64,000 bases of DNA, from contig NZ_JMLS01000001.1 in assembly GCF_000686845.1 (NCBI RefSeq), positions 620,001-684,000 of the forward strand, given 5' to 3'. A program made the translations under genes and the position numbers. Of this stretch, positions 16,756 through 25,114 are shown in pieces; position 1 is the first letter of the stretch, and each line of letters starts with the position of its first letter. This stretch comes from Paenibacillus sp. UNC451MF. GTDB lineage: Bacteria; Bacillota; Bacilli; Paenibacillales; NBRC-103111. Below the pieces are notes generated by a model. The model was not told the DNA's origin, did no database searches, and saw only the letters and a list, made by a program, of their open reading frames with translations.

Positions 16756-17550
16756 ATGGAATTAGGTCAAAAGCTCGGTCAGGGACGACAAGCCGAGGTT
16801 TTTGGTTATCAAAAAGATCAGGTTGTGAAGCTGTTTTATCCAAACACTCCTCACTATGTTATTGAACATGAATTCAAAATTGCAGCTTCGATACAACAGC
16901 CTGGTTTACCAGTGGCAAAGGTGTTCGAAATTATTACGGTTAACGACAGAACAGGTATCGTGTATGAGAAGCTTGAAGGTCCGACGTTGCTACAAATGCT
17001 ATTAAGCGACGTTTCTAAAGCTGTATGGATAGGAGAAATAAGCGCTCATTTGCATGCCGATGTGCATCGAAGCCGCAACGACAGTCTCCCTTCGCAGAAG
17101 GAAGATTTTGAGAAGAAAATAAGAACTGTAAAAATAGAGTCTGTCTTGAAAGAAAAGGCGCTTCGATTGCTAGATACTCTGCCTGATTCTAGTGAGGTAT
17201 GTCACGGGGATTACCATCCGGATAATATCCTACTTTCGCCAAGCGGTCCGTACGTTATTGACTGGATTAATGCCAAAAGAGGAAACCGTACGGCTGATTT
17301 TGTATTAAGCGCCCTCATGCTCAAAATTGGAGAGGTTCCGGACTTCATCCCCCACTATGAGAACCTTAATATTTCCAGGTCTATTCTATTTAAAGCTTAT
17401 ACTCAAACTTACTTGAAAGAGCTGCCCACCGACAAATCAGATATCTTGCCATGGATTCCGCTTGCAGCGATTTTCAGACTCGAACAGGGCATCGAATCGG
17501 AGCATTCACGCTTGATCAAGATCATTCGGAGGTCATTAAGCAGCATATGA
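16756..17550 (+). CDS. APH-family phosphotransferase
   Basis: A 264-residue kinase-fold protein. It has a short N-lobe with GQGRQAEVFGY (glycine-rich loop) and VVKLFYP (ATP lysine), then the catalytic motif CHGDYHPDNILL and VIDWINA. It belongs to the aminoglycoside phosphotransferase superfamily; many Bacillales members are of unknown substrate. A GAAGGGGGAG site precedes ATG 16756. Its stop overlaps the start of the DUF402 gene (ATGA at 17547-17550), implying translational coupling and possibly a joint task. Confidence 0.86.
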   Translation: MELGQKLGQGRQAEVFGYQKDQVVKLFYPNTPHYVIEHEFKIAASIQQPGLPVAKVFEIITVNDRTGIVYEKLEGPTLLQMLLSDVSKAVWIGEISAHLHADVHRSRNDSLPSQKEDFEKKIRTVKIESVLKEKALRLLDTLPDSSEVCHGDYHPDNILLSPSGPYVIDWINAKRGNRTADFVLSALMLKIGEVPDFIPHYENLNISRSILFKAYTQTYLKELPTDKSDILPWIPLAAIFRLEQGIESEHSRLIKIIRRSLSSI

Positions 17551-18107
17551 AGCAAAAGATCGCAAACCGGCCGAATTGGACTCGCATATTGAAAAAAAGA
17601 TACGATCAGCAGTATATCAATGACGAGGTGTTCGAGGGCTATATGAGCTGCTTATATCTCGATCAAGTAAGGGAGCCTCTCTCTGTACAATATGCTGATG
17701 ACAATGTCTGTATCGTTGATCATGGTTATTCGTGGATTATGCTGTTCCCTCGGGACAGTCATCATAGTGTAACTATTATGCTGGATAGTAAGGATCAGGT
17801 GCTGCAATGGTACTTTGATATGACCTGGCTAACAGAGCTGAACGACGAAGGAGTACCTGTCATTCATGATCTATATTTGGATCTAGTCCAGCTGCCGAAC
17901 GGTAACCATTATGTTTTGGATGAAGAGGAGCTGCTGGAGGCGCTTCATGAGGGGGTCATTAATGAAGAGACCTATGAGATTGCCGTTCAAGAAATAGAAG
18001 TCCTTAAACAGAGTCTTGAAAAAGGTGATAACAAGTATATTCTTAATACTGAAAAGTATATAAAGCTGTTAAGAAAACATAGATCGAATGAGGACACATG
18101 CACATAA
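17547..18107 (+). CDS. DUF402 domain-containing protein
   Basis: A 186-residue DUF402 protein. The family features are visible: YSWIMLFPRD, WYFDMTWL, a DLYLDLVQLPNG strand and a helical tail DEEELLEALHEGVINEETY. Characterised relatives are nucleoside tri- and diphosphate phosphatases in Gram-positive bacteria, but this one is untested. The frame is open further upstream inside the phosphotransferase gene, yet the start at 17547, overlapping that gene's stop by four bases, fits coupling and family length. A terminator follows. Confidence 0.85.
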   Translation: MKQKIANRPNWTRILKKRYDQQYINDEVFEGYMSCLYLDQVREPLSVQYADDNVCIVDHGYSWIMLFPRDSHHSVTIMLDSKDQVLQWYFDMTWLTELNDEGVPVIHDLYLDLVQLPNGNHYVLDEEELLEALHEGVINEETYEIAVQEIEVLKQSLEKGDNKYILNTEKYIKLLRKHRSNEDTCT

Positions 18108-18128
18108 ATATAATATTTTTATAAAAGG

Positions 18129-18173
18129 AAAAGTCGCACATCTTCCCATAAAGGAGGAAGCCGCGACTTTTTT
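18129..18173. terminator. Bidirectional terminator between DUF402 and the molybdate regulator
   Basis: AAAAGTCGC and CTTCC on the left pair with GGAAG and GCGACTTTT on the right, with T-runs on the plus strand. It separates two convergent genes. Confidence 0.75.
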
Positions 18174-18192
18174 GTGCTGTAAAAGGATCGCT

Positions 18193-19137
18193 TTAGCTCT
18201 CATATAAGCGCTGTCCGGTGAGTGATAAATCATAGCCTTGAATGGAGCGAAGCTCATTCTGAAACGACTCCGATTGTAATATTTGAATAACGGCTTCAAT
18301 CCATTCCTGATTATCCGGTGTCCTAAGCATCACGAGATCGTACCGTTCTTGGATTAACGGAATAAAATCGACATTACCGACTATAGCCGCAGCCTTCTCA
18401 ATTCCGACCCCAATATCGGCCTCTCCGGAAGCAACTTTCCCTGCAACCGCCATATGGTTCGATTCTTCTCTCAAATATCCATCCAGTTGATCAGAGCGAA
18501 TATGGTGAAGACGAAGCTGCTCATCGAGCAGAACACGGGCGCCGGAGCCTTTCTCACGATTGACCAGACGAAGGCCAGGCCTGCCCATATCACTCCAACC
18601 GCTGATGTTCAGAGGATTGCCTTGTTGAACATACAAACCGGCCTTCCTAGATAACATATTGACTACCGTGTATGAAAATCCGACTAACAGCTTGCGAATA
18701 TAGGGGAGATTATATTCCCCAGTATCTCCATCCAATAGATGGGTGCTGACAATGTCGGATTCGCCGCGGTACATCGCCATCAGGCTATCCAGACTGCCGA
18801 CATAAGACCGAAGCGGTCGTATTCCCGATATTTGTTTCTCCATATGCTTGGCCAATATATCCAGGCTTACATCCTGCCCCGTGATGACGACGGAACGGGC
18901 GTCGCTAATGAATCGCAATGGTGCAGGAGGGCGCTCCTGTGCAATGATGGACTCATTAACTTGAGCTTTCTTGGCTCTTTGCTTATAAAGATTCAAGTCG
19001 GCAGCGTCAACACGCATTTGTTTGCCTACTCGATAAGAGGGCAAATCGCCTTTTTTAATCAAATCATAGACGGTGAGTTTCGATATTTTTAACAGCTTAG
19101 CGATCTCTTCCGTCGTATACGACATATCGCTGGACAT
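18193..19137 (-). CDS. Helix-turn-helix regulator with periplasmic-binding-protein-like molybdate-type domain
   Basis: A 314-residue regulator. Residues 5-55 are an excisionase-type HTH (YTTEEIAKLLKISKLTVYDL, then IKKGDLPSYRVG). Residues about 85-310 are a periplasmic-binding-protein-like sensor of the kind found in substrate-binding-domain regulators of molybdate genes (GSGARVLLDE, ASGEADIGVGIE). It is divergent from modA and shares a 115-base control region with it, so it probably senses molybdate or tungstate and represses or activates modAB. GGGAGGATAACC precedes ATG 19137. This class replaces the classic ModE in many Firmicutes. Confidence 0.85.
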   Translation of the reverse strand: MSSDMSYTTEEIAKLLKISKLTVYDLIKKGDLPSYRVGKQMRVDAADLNLYKQRAKKAQVNESIIAQERPPAPLRFISDARSVVITGQDVSLDILAKHMEKQISGIRPLRSYVGSLDSLMAMYRGESDIVSTHLLDGDTGEYNLPYIRKLLVGFSYTVVNMLSRKAGLYVQQGNPLNISGWSDMGRPGLRLVNREKGSGARVLLDEQLRLHHIRSDQLDGYLREESNHMAVAGKVASGEADIGVGIEKAAAIVGNVDFIPLIQERYDLVMLRTPDNQEWIEAVIQILQSESFQNELRSIQGYDLSLTGQRLYES

Positions 19138-19170
19138 GGTTATCCTCCCTGTAAATTTTCATTTTTCAAT

Positions 19171-19199
19171 TTACATTTTCAATAACTTGTCGTTATAAT
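19171..19199 (+). promoter_or_regulatory. Predicted modA promoter
   Basis: TTACAT at 19171-19176 and TATAAT at 19194-19199 with a 17-base spacer. The -10 box lies inside the left arm of the operator palindrome, which fits repression by a bound regulator. Confidence 0.5.
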
Positions 19200-19235
19200 G
19201 ATATTTAATTATAACTAATTATATCTAATTATAAC
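19192..19235. promoter_or_regulatory. Candidate molybdate operator with palindrome and tandem repeats
   Basis: GTTATAAT (19192-19199) and ATTATAAC (19208-19215) form a perfect 8-8-8 inverted repeat, close in form to the ModE box (TTATA...TATAA). The right arm begins three tandem ten-base units TAATTATAAC, TAATTATATC and TAATTATAAC (19206-19235), which run up to the modA ribosome site. Confidence 0.6.
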
Positions 19236-19251
19236 AAAAGGAGATTATGGA

Positions 19252-20103
19252 ATGATTACATATGCAAATAGAAGCATCGTCATCTCGCTGCTTGTCGGGC
19301 TCGCTGTTGTGTTCTCCGCTTGCGGAACTCAGCAAGGATCTACCGCTAATTCAAGCTCCTCGAACCCGACTCCTGCGGTTCAAAGCCCTGCGCCGGTGGC
19401 AAAGGTTGAATTAACAATTTCGGCTGCTGCCAGCTTAACCGACGCGCTGAAAGAAATTCAGACTACTTATGAAGCTAAGCACAGCAATGTGAAGTTAAAC
19501 TTTAACTTTGGAGCTTCCGGCTCTCTGCAGCAGCAGATTGAACAGGGGGCTCCGGCAGACTTATTCCTATCGGCTGCGACCAAAAATATGCAGGCGCTTG
19601 TAGACAAGCAGCTCATCGATAAGGGCCAGCAAAAGAATCTGCTGACCAACGAATTGGTCGTTGTCATTCCAGCGGATGCCAAGCAGGCGATTAGCAAAGA
19701 AGCGGATTTAATGAATCCAGCCGTGAAGAGTATTGCTGTAGGCATTCCGGAAAGTGTACCTGCCGGAAATTATGCCAAAGAAGCACTGACGAACGCAAAG
19801 CTGTGGGAGAGCATTCAGCCAAAAACCGTTCAAGGCAAAGATGTCAGACAAGTTCTTCAGTACGTGGAAACAGGTAACTCCGATGCCGGCTTCGTCTATA
19901 AGACGGATGCGCTGACCTCTAAGAAAGTGCAGGTTGCTTTCTCAGTTAATCCATCATGGTACACCTCGGTTGAATATCCGATTGGGATTGTGAAGGCCAC
20001 TAAGCACAGCAAAGAAGCTGAAGAAGTGTATGCTTATCTGCAATCGAAGGAAGCGCTGGATGTGTTCGTGAAATATGGCTTCTCCATTCCTAAGAGTTCA
20101 TAA
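19252..20103 (+). CDS. modA: Molybdate ABC transporter substrate-binding lipoprotein
   Basis: Binds molybdate or tungstate outside the cell and delivers it to the ModB permease. The 283-residue precursor has a lipoprotein signal with lipobox FSAC and Cys24, then a Ser/Pro-rich linker and the ModA domain: LTISAAASLTDALKEI, FGASGSLQQQIEQGAPADLF and a C-terminal DAGFVYKTDA. AAAAGGAGATT precedes the start. The stop overlaps the modB start (TAATG). Control is likely through the operator at 19192-19235. Confidence 0.95.
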   Translation: MITYANRSIVISLLVGLAVVFSACGTQQGSTANSSSSNPTPAVQSPAPVAKVELTISAAASLTDALKEIQTTYEAKHSNVKLNFNFGASGSLQQQIEQGAPADLFLSAATKNMQALVDKQLIDKGQQKNLLTNELVVVIPADAKQAISKEADLMNPAVKSIAVGIPESVPAGNYAKEALTNAKLWESIQPKTVQGKDVRQVLQYVETGNSDAGFVYKTDALTSKKVQVAFSVNPSWYTSVEYPIGIVKATKHSKEAEEVYAYLQSKEALDVFVKYGFSIPKSS

Positions 20104-20762
20104 TGACTGGAGCTCAGTTTTGGTCACCTGTCCAATTATCGCTTCAAGTAGCTCTATTGTCCAGCGTGATAGTAACCGTACTGGGGGTTGGATTAGCTTG
20201 GTGGATGTCACGAAGGTCGTTTAGAGGAAAAACACTAATAGAGACGGCCTTCATGCTGCCGCTTGTACTGCCACCGACTGTAGTGGGATTTCTGCTGCTG
20301 GTACTGCTTGGACGAAAAAGCGGGCTAGGTCGCTTGATCGAATGGGTCTTTTCGGCGCCAATTATTTTTTCCTGGTGGGCAGCTGTCATTGCTTCCATCG
20401 TCGTTGCCTTCCCTTTGGTTTACCAAACGATGAAAGTTGGGTTTGCCTCCATCGATAAAAGCTTGGAAGATGCAGGACGATCTATGGGAGCGAATGAATG
20501 GCAGCTGTTCCGGCATGTGACGCTTCCGTTAGCTTCTCATTCTCTCATCACTGCCTATATCCTTGGCTTTGCGCGTGCATTAGGGGAGTTTGGAGCTACT
20601 TTGATGATTGCAGGCAATATCCCAGGTAAAACCCAAACCATTCCAACAGCGATCTATGTAGCGGTAGATTCCGGTAATATGACGTTAGCATGGGCTTGGA
20701 CAGGTACGATGATCTTGATTTCTTTCGTTATGCTCCTATTAACCGGAAGGAAAAGGAGCTAG
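20103..20762 (+). CDS. modB: Molybdate ABC transporter permease
   Basis: Integral membrane permease of 219 residues with five or so helices. The EAA loop reads EDAGRSMGANEWQLFRHVTLP and the family sequence LARALGEFGATLMIAG-type is present as GFARALGEFGATLMIAG. It works with ModA and an ATPase. The start overlaps the modA stop by one base. No modC follows; a terminator lies 16 bases after the stop, so the ATPase must come from elsewhere in the genome. Confidence 0.95.
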   Translation: MTGAQFWSPVQLSLQVALLSSVIVTVLGVGLAWWMSRRSFRGKTLIETAFMLPLVLPPTVVGFLLLVLLGRKSGLGRLIEWVFSAPIIFSWWAAVIASIVVAFPLVYQTMKVGFASIDKSLEDAGRSMGANEWQLFRHVTLPLASHSLITAYILGFARALGEFGATLMIAGNIPGKTQTIPTAIYVAVDSGNMTLAWAWTGTMILISFVMLLLTGRKRS

Positions 20763-20778
20763 AGCTAGTTATTGTTTG

Positions 20779-20804
20779 GTGTCCGCAGAGCGGGCACTTT
20801 TTTT
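20779..20804 (+). terminator. Rho-independent terminator after modB
   Basis: GTGTCCGC, loop AGA, GCGGGCAC followed by seven T: an eight-base stem with one G-U pair. Confidence 0.85.
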
Positions 20805-20932
20805 ATTTCAACGAGATTCACAGAGAATGGAAGGGAAAGAATTTACTGCAACAATATGTCATTTTGTGGTAGCATAAAGAGGTTGATGAAATTTCGTGCA
20901 TGAACACCTGTACACACAAGGAGGAGAGTCCT

Positions 20933-21379
20933 TTGCTAACATTTATTTCTGATCTTCCTACAGACAGGCCCATTGCCGGAGTGCACTGCGTGCCGATTTT
21001 GGGTAATGGAAATATGATGATGGTGTGGGATAAGGACGAACAGACATTAACGACCATTGGCGGTAGGGTTGAGGATAACGAGACATTAGAAGAAGCTTTA
21101 TATAGAGAAGTGATGGAAGAAGCAGGCATAAGGATCAGCGGCGAGGCTAAGCCCTTTGCATGCTGGTATTGGGAAGAGACAGATACTTATACCGTGTATT
21201 TCTTAACCAGGGTGCAGAGCTACGATACAATGCCGGAAGGTTTTGAAAAAACAGGCTATGTCATTATGAACTTCCAGACGGCAATTCAGTTGATAACTAA
21301 GCTGGAAGGTACTGGAGCAAGAACGGACATAATAGCAAGAGCGGAGGCATTGATGGAACCCTACCTTTCTTGCAAATAG
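20933..21379 (+). CDS. Nudix hydrolase
   Basis: About 148 residues with the Nudix box GGRVEDNETLEEALYREVME followed by EAGI. Substrate unknown. The longest frame starts at 20900, but AAGGAGGAG at 20918-20926 is correctly spaced from TTG 20933, so I use that start. The DUF3891 gene begins 15 bases after the stop and is probably in the same operon. Confidence 0.88.
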   Translation: MLTFISDLPTDRPIAGVHCVPILGNGNMMMVWDKDEQTLTTIGGRVEDNETLEEALYREVMEEAGIRISGEAKPFACWYWEETDTYTVYFLTRVQSYDTMPEGFEKTGYVIMNFQTAIQLITKLEGTGARTDIIARAEALMEPYLSCK

Positions 21380-21394
21380 AATGGAGTGAAAGCT

Positions 21395-22162
21395 GTGATC
21401 ATTCGCGAAACGGAACAAGAATTCGTTATGACGACTCAGCATGACCATGCTGGTTTATCCGCTCATATTGCAGCACAGTTTTGTGATGATATCTTTCTTG
21501 GGGATGTCTATATTCCCGATGTCCTTCAGGCAATTACAGAGCATGATCGAGCCTGGATCCGCTTGGATCACACGCCGATCTGGAACGACCAAGATCATGT
21601 ACCGTTTTCGTTTAGCGATTATCCGATGCTGCCCAAGCTTGTTCTTTATAAACTGGGGATCGATGAAGTGGAGCAAATGAGTGAGTATGCGGCATTCCTT
21701 TGCAGTAAGCATTATGCTTCGTTTCAACAATTACAGCATTCCTCACACCCGGATTGTATTGCATTCTGCAGCGGTGAGGCCAGACGCCAAGCACGAATTC
21801 AAGAAAAGCTTAAGTTTCCGAAGGAAATGATCGAGCGTCATTTTCAGCTGCTGCAGCTGTGCGACGATATTTCCTTGTACGTAGGCCTGAATAATCCGGG
21901 ATCGACTAAGGATAAGGAGCATCCGTGGTTCCGGGACGGGTTTACACTGTCTGAACCACTCCTGCCTGACGGCAGCAGGAGACTTATCGCAGAGTGGCTT
22001 AATGAGAAGGAAATCAGGATGACGCCTTTCCCGTTTAAACACGATTTTAAGACGACTGTGCCTATCAAGTGTGTTTCCAAAGAAGCAATTCGATCACTTG
22101 GCATGAACAGGGCGTATGAACAAGCGATTTTACAGGAGCAGGAAGTTATTTTTTGCAACTGA
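21395..22162 (+). CDS. DUF3891 family protein
   Basis: About 255 residues, matching the uncharacterised DUF3891 family: an N-terminal TTQHDHAGLSAHIA, an AITEHDRAWIRLD motif and a central helical region around KHYASFQQL. The conserved histidine/aspartate motifs (QHDHAG, EHDRAW) suggest a metal-dependent enzyme, but that is inference. GGAGTG overlaps GTG 21386 and suits GTG 21395. It follows the Nudix gene closely and precedes the YjbR gene by 44 bases. Confidence 0.82.
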   Translation: MIIRETEQEFVMTTQHDHAGLSAHIAAQFCDDIFLGDVYIPDVLQAITEHDRAWIRLDHTPIWNDQDHVPFSFSDYPMLPKLVLYKLGIDEVEQMSEYAAFLCSKHYASFQQLQHSSHPDCIAFCSGEARRQARIQEKLKFPKEMIERHFQLLQLCDDISLYVGLNNPGSTKDKEHPWFRDGFTLSEPLLPDGSRRLIAEWLNEKEIRMTPFPFKHDFKTTVPIKCVSKEAIRSLGMNRAYEQAILQEQEVIFCN

Positions 22163-22206
22163 CAACAAATTGATCATTACATTGAAATAACACGGAGGAG
22201 TGCAGT

Positions 22207-22596
22207 GTGACGAATCACAAGCCGATATCATCGAGAAAAGGCCTAGAGCTGGTTGAGAAGATCAGAAAGCAATGCTCCACATTTCCAGAAGTAACAGAAA
22301 ACATAGATTCGTTCGGACATACTTCATTTCGTGTAAAAGATAAGCCGTTTGTCATGTTGGGGGAAAAGGACCAGGTCTTCTTGTCCATCAAGACGGATAA
22401 GGATACACAGCAATTTCTCCTTCAGCAGGAGGATACTAATTATTTGAAAACTCGATATATCGGACATCATGGATGGGTTACAGTGCGCAGTCATGAGCGA
22501 GCTGACTGGAAAGAGCTTGAAGAATTGATCATCGAAGCTTATTTCCGTAACGCCCCCAGGAAATATCAGAGTTTGCTCAAAGCAAGCAGAGAATAA
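22207..22596 (+). CDS. MmcQ/YjbR family protein
   Basis: A 129-residue YjbR-fold protein with the typical elements FPEVTENIDSFGHTSFRV, KPFVML and HHGWVTVRS, then WKELEELIIEAYF. The family has a CyaY-like fold and is described as DNA-binding, though the physiological role is not settled. GGAGGAG precedes GTG 22207. It may close the operon that begins with the Nudix gene at 20933. Confidence 0.88.
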   Translation: MTNHKPISSRKGLELVEKIRKQCSTFPEVTENIDSFGHTSFRVKDKPFVMLGEKDQVFLSIKTDKDTQQFLLQQEDTNYLKTRYIGHHGWVTVRSHERADWKELEELIIEAYFRNAPRKYQSLLKASRE

Positions 22597-22689
22597 ATAG
22601 ATACCATCCTTAACACTTGTAAGGAGGAAAGTTCTCACCTTGTGTCGTATTGGTAAAGAACAAGGCAAACGAAAGAATTAGGAGAACGT

Positions 22690-23946
22690 ATGTTGATCTA
22701 TTTTAAAGACTATTTATTGAACTTATTTTTTATTTTTTCTCCGCTCGTACTGTATCCTTATATTTATAAAACGAAAAAAAAGCCTTTGCTTTACCGTTTT
22801 TTAATCTACACTCTTTTTGCCTGCGCTTTAATTGTCACCATGTCGTTTCCTACTCATTTAGACGGGCTTCTCTTTGATTTTCGCTCCATTCCTTTAACGC
22901 TTGGTTCGTTATATGGCGGTATCCCTGTTTCGATCATTTTGTATATAACCCTCATGCTTTATCGTTTAATTACAGGTAACCCTAACAATCTCATTTATAT
23001 CGTTTCCTTGGCTCCGAGCTTCGTAATTCTTCTCTATTACATCAAGAGATATCCTACATTTAAGCTGCGTCAAAAAGTACTGAGCGCGGTTCTATTATGC
23101 ACACTCATCAAATTGATAACCTTTGCAACCTATCTTGCTTTGACGAATCACCTGGAATTGCTGTGGATTGAGCCGATAACCAAAATAGAGACGTATTTGC
23201 TTCAAGCGCTTATTGCCGGCTTGTGTGTGTACTTAATTGAATTTTTGAATACCTATTTTTATATGCAGGAAGAAGTCGTTAATAGTGAAAAAATCAAAAT
23301 CGTCAGCGATATGGCAGCTTCAGTAGCGCATGAGATACGCAATCCGTTAACAACGGTGAGAGGCTTTATTCAACTACTAGGTTCAGCTGAATTGGATCAA
23401 GAGAAGAAACAATTTTATCAGAAGCTGTGCTTGGAGGAATTGGATCGCGCTCAGGTCATTATTACTGATTACCTTGCTTTGGCCAAACCGGATCCTGAAG
23501 TGATAGAGAGAATCAATGTCAATGACGAGGTCCGTTATTTATCGAACGTTCTGTTGACTTATGCCAATTATTATAATATCCAGATTGATGGGATTGTGTC
23601 CGAAGACGAGTCGCTTTATATAGTGGGTGATAAGTACAAATTCAGGCAAGCATTCATTAATATTGGCAAAAATGCGATTGAGGCAATGTTCAATGGGGGG
23701 TTATTGGCCTTTAGCGTAAAAAGTCAGGAGAGTCACGTCACCATCACTGTGAAAGATTCCGGTGTCGGTATGACCGAAGAACAGGTTCGTCGGCTCGGCA
23801 CGCCCTACTATTCTACGAAGGAAAAAGGGACGGGCCTTGGGACTATGGTTTCCTTTGGGATCATTAAGAAGATGAATGGAAAAATTGAGCTGAAAAGTGA
23901 GCTGGGCAAGGGGACAGAATACAAGATTGTATTCCCGAGGGTCTAA
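22690..23946 (+). CDS. Orphan sensor histidine kinase with LytS/YhcK-type membrane sensor
   Basis: A 418-residue kinase. Six or so N-terminal membrane helices (residues about 8-190) resemble the 5TM-LYT sensor, including FDFRSIPLTLGSLYGG. The dimerisation/phosphoacceptor helix has AHEIRNPLTTVRGFIQLL with His214, and the ATPase lobe has an N box INIGKNAIEAM, G1 DSGVGM and G2 GTGLGT. The layout is that of KinB-like sporulation phosphorelay kinases. No response regulator gene is beside it, as expected for a phosphorelay input kinase. AGGAGAACGT precedes ATG 22690. What it senses is not known. Confidence 0.88.
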   Translation: MLIYFKDYLLNLFFIFSPLVLYPYIYKTKKKPLLYRFLIYTLFACALIVTMSFPTHLDGLLFDFRSIPLTLGSLYGGIPVSIILYITLMLYRLITGNPNNLIYIVSLAPSFVILLYYIKRYPTFKLRQKVLSAVLLCTLIKLITFATYLALTNHLELLWIEPITKIETYLLQALIAGLCVYLIEFLNTYFYMQEEVVNSEKIKIVSDMAASVAHEIRNPLTTVRGFIQLLGSAELDQEKKQFYQKLCLEELDRAQVIITDYLALAKPDPEVIERINVNDEVRYLSNVLLTYANYYNIQIDGIVSEDESLYIVGDKYKFRQAFINIGKNAIEAMFNGGLLAFSVKSQESHVTITVKDSGVGMTEEQVRRLGTPYYSTKEKGTGLGTMVSFGIIKKMNGKIELKSELGKGTEYKIVFPRV

Positions 23947-23983
23947 GCGGGGGAAATAAGCGCTACATAAAAAAACCGCATCA

Positions 23984-24057
23984 TACGGACAGTTTGACGA
24001 GAAACCCTGAGAGTAAGGTGGGCTTGTAACCAGGGTTTCTCTTCTGTCTGAACCGTA
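23984..24057. terminator. Long hairpin between convergent genes, likely bidirectional terminator
   Basis: GAGAAACCCTG (23999-24009) and CAGGGTTTCTC (24031-24041) are perfect arms. An outer pairing, TACGGACAG (23984-23992) with CTGTC and CCGTA (24044-24057), extends it with a four-base bulge. A run of A at 23969-23976 gives a U-tract for the minus-strand gene. Confidence 0.6.
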
Positions 24058-24258
24058 CTACGCGATTTCTATCAGCTCGGTTAAAAATATACTTGTTTTA
24101 ATAACCGTTCCATTTTTTTCAAGTTTAACATAAATCCATTCGGTCTGCTTATCTACGACAGTCCCTTTACCTTCTCTGGTCAAAACCTTGGTTTTGTTCA
24201 ACAATACTTGAAATGGATAATGTGCAGATTGACTTCTTAGAACTTTCTTCGGCATCAT
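24058..24258 (-). CDS. Small hypothetical protein, 66 residues
   Basis: Short basic protein starting MMPKKVLRSQSAHYPFQV, then a run of beta-strand-like sequence (GKGTVVDKQTEWIYVKLEK) and an acidic/hydrophobic end. AAAGGAAG five bases before ATG 24258 makes this start much better than the longer frame. The pattern resembles a small SH3-like or Hfq-like barrel, but I do not assign a function. It converges with the histidine kinase gene across a long hairpin. Confidence 0.55.
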   Translation of the reverse strand: MMPKKVLRSQSAHYPFQVLLNKTKVLTREGKGTVVDKQTEWIYVKLEKNGTVIKTSIFLTELIEIA

Positions 24259-24483
24259 TATAACTTCCTTTATATGAGAATGTATACATCTATTGTGTGT
24301 ATACATTATTCTAGCATTTCCTCTCAAAAGATTCTGTTTAAAAAATCACACAAAGCGAAAAAAACAAATTCTTGACGAACTATGACAAGCTTTCTACAAA
24401 ATCCGCTATTTTCCACCCGTTTACAATTAATTGGACTTGCATCACAATGAAATGGAGTACAATATATTGCGGGAGGGATTCCC

Positions 24484-25038
24484 TTGTCCAAAAAAATTCT
24501 TATCATCACCGGCGATGCCGTAGAAGCGCTTGAAGTATATTATCCGTATTACCGTGTGCTTGAGGCTGGTTATGAAGCAGTCATCGCCTCGCCGACGAAG
24601 AAAACGCTGCGTACCGTTGTGCATGATTTTGAAGGCTGGGATACCTATACGGAGAAGCCAGGCTACCAGCTTGATTCGCATGTCTCCTTCTCGGAAGTGG
24701 ACCCTTCGGAGTTTGACGGACTTATCATTCCTGGCGGAAGAGCTCCAGAATACATTCGTCTTGATGAGAACGTGCCCCGCATTTTGGCCCATTTCTTTGA
24801 AACTAATAAGCCGGTTGGAGCTATCTGCCATGCAGCGTTAGTGCTTGGCGCATTGAAGGACAAATCGGTTTTTGAAGGACGGACCATGACTGCCTATACT
24901 GCCTGCCGGTTTGATGTAGAGCAGCTCGGAGCTCAGTTTACCTCGGATACGCTTCATGTGGATGGTAATATCGTTTCGGGTCATGCTTGGCCGGATTTGC
25001 CTGGATTCATGAGAGAGTTTTTAAAACAACTGTCTTAA
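24484..25038 (+). CDS. DJ-1/PfpI family protein
   Basis: A 184-residue glutamine-amidotransferase-fold protein of the PfpI branch. The nucleophile elbow AICHAA places Cys115 with His116, preceded by FDGLIIPGGRAPEY. Family members act as glyoxalase III/deglycase-like enzymes, peptidases or stress chaperones; the exact activity is not predictable. It starts at TTG 24484 after GGGAGGGATTCCC. A terminator follows the stop. Confidence 0.9.
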   Translation: MSKKILIITGDAVEALEVYYPYYRVLEAGYEAVIASPTKKTLRTVVHDFEGWDTYTEKPGYQLDSHVSFSEVDPSEFDGLIIPGGRAPEYIRLDENVPRILAHFFETNKPVGAICHAALVLGALKDKSVFEGRTMTAYTACRFDVEQLGAQFTSDTLHVDGNIVSGHAWPDLPGFMREFLKQLS

Positions 25039-25055
25039 ACATAAGCTTATAAAAT

Positions 25056-25102
25056 AAAAACGTCGGTTGACTGAGGACTCGCCTCTGACTCCGGCGTTTT
25101 TT
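25056..25102 (+). terminator. Rho-independent terminator after the DJ-1 gene
   Basis: AAAAACGTCGG pairs with CCGGCGTTTTT (one G-U pair); an inner hairpin GAGG/CCTC sits in the loop, and the T-run ends at 25102. Confidence 0.75.
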
Positions 25103-25114
25103 GTCGTCTGTTTC

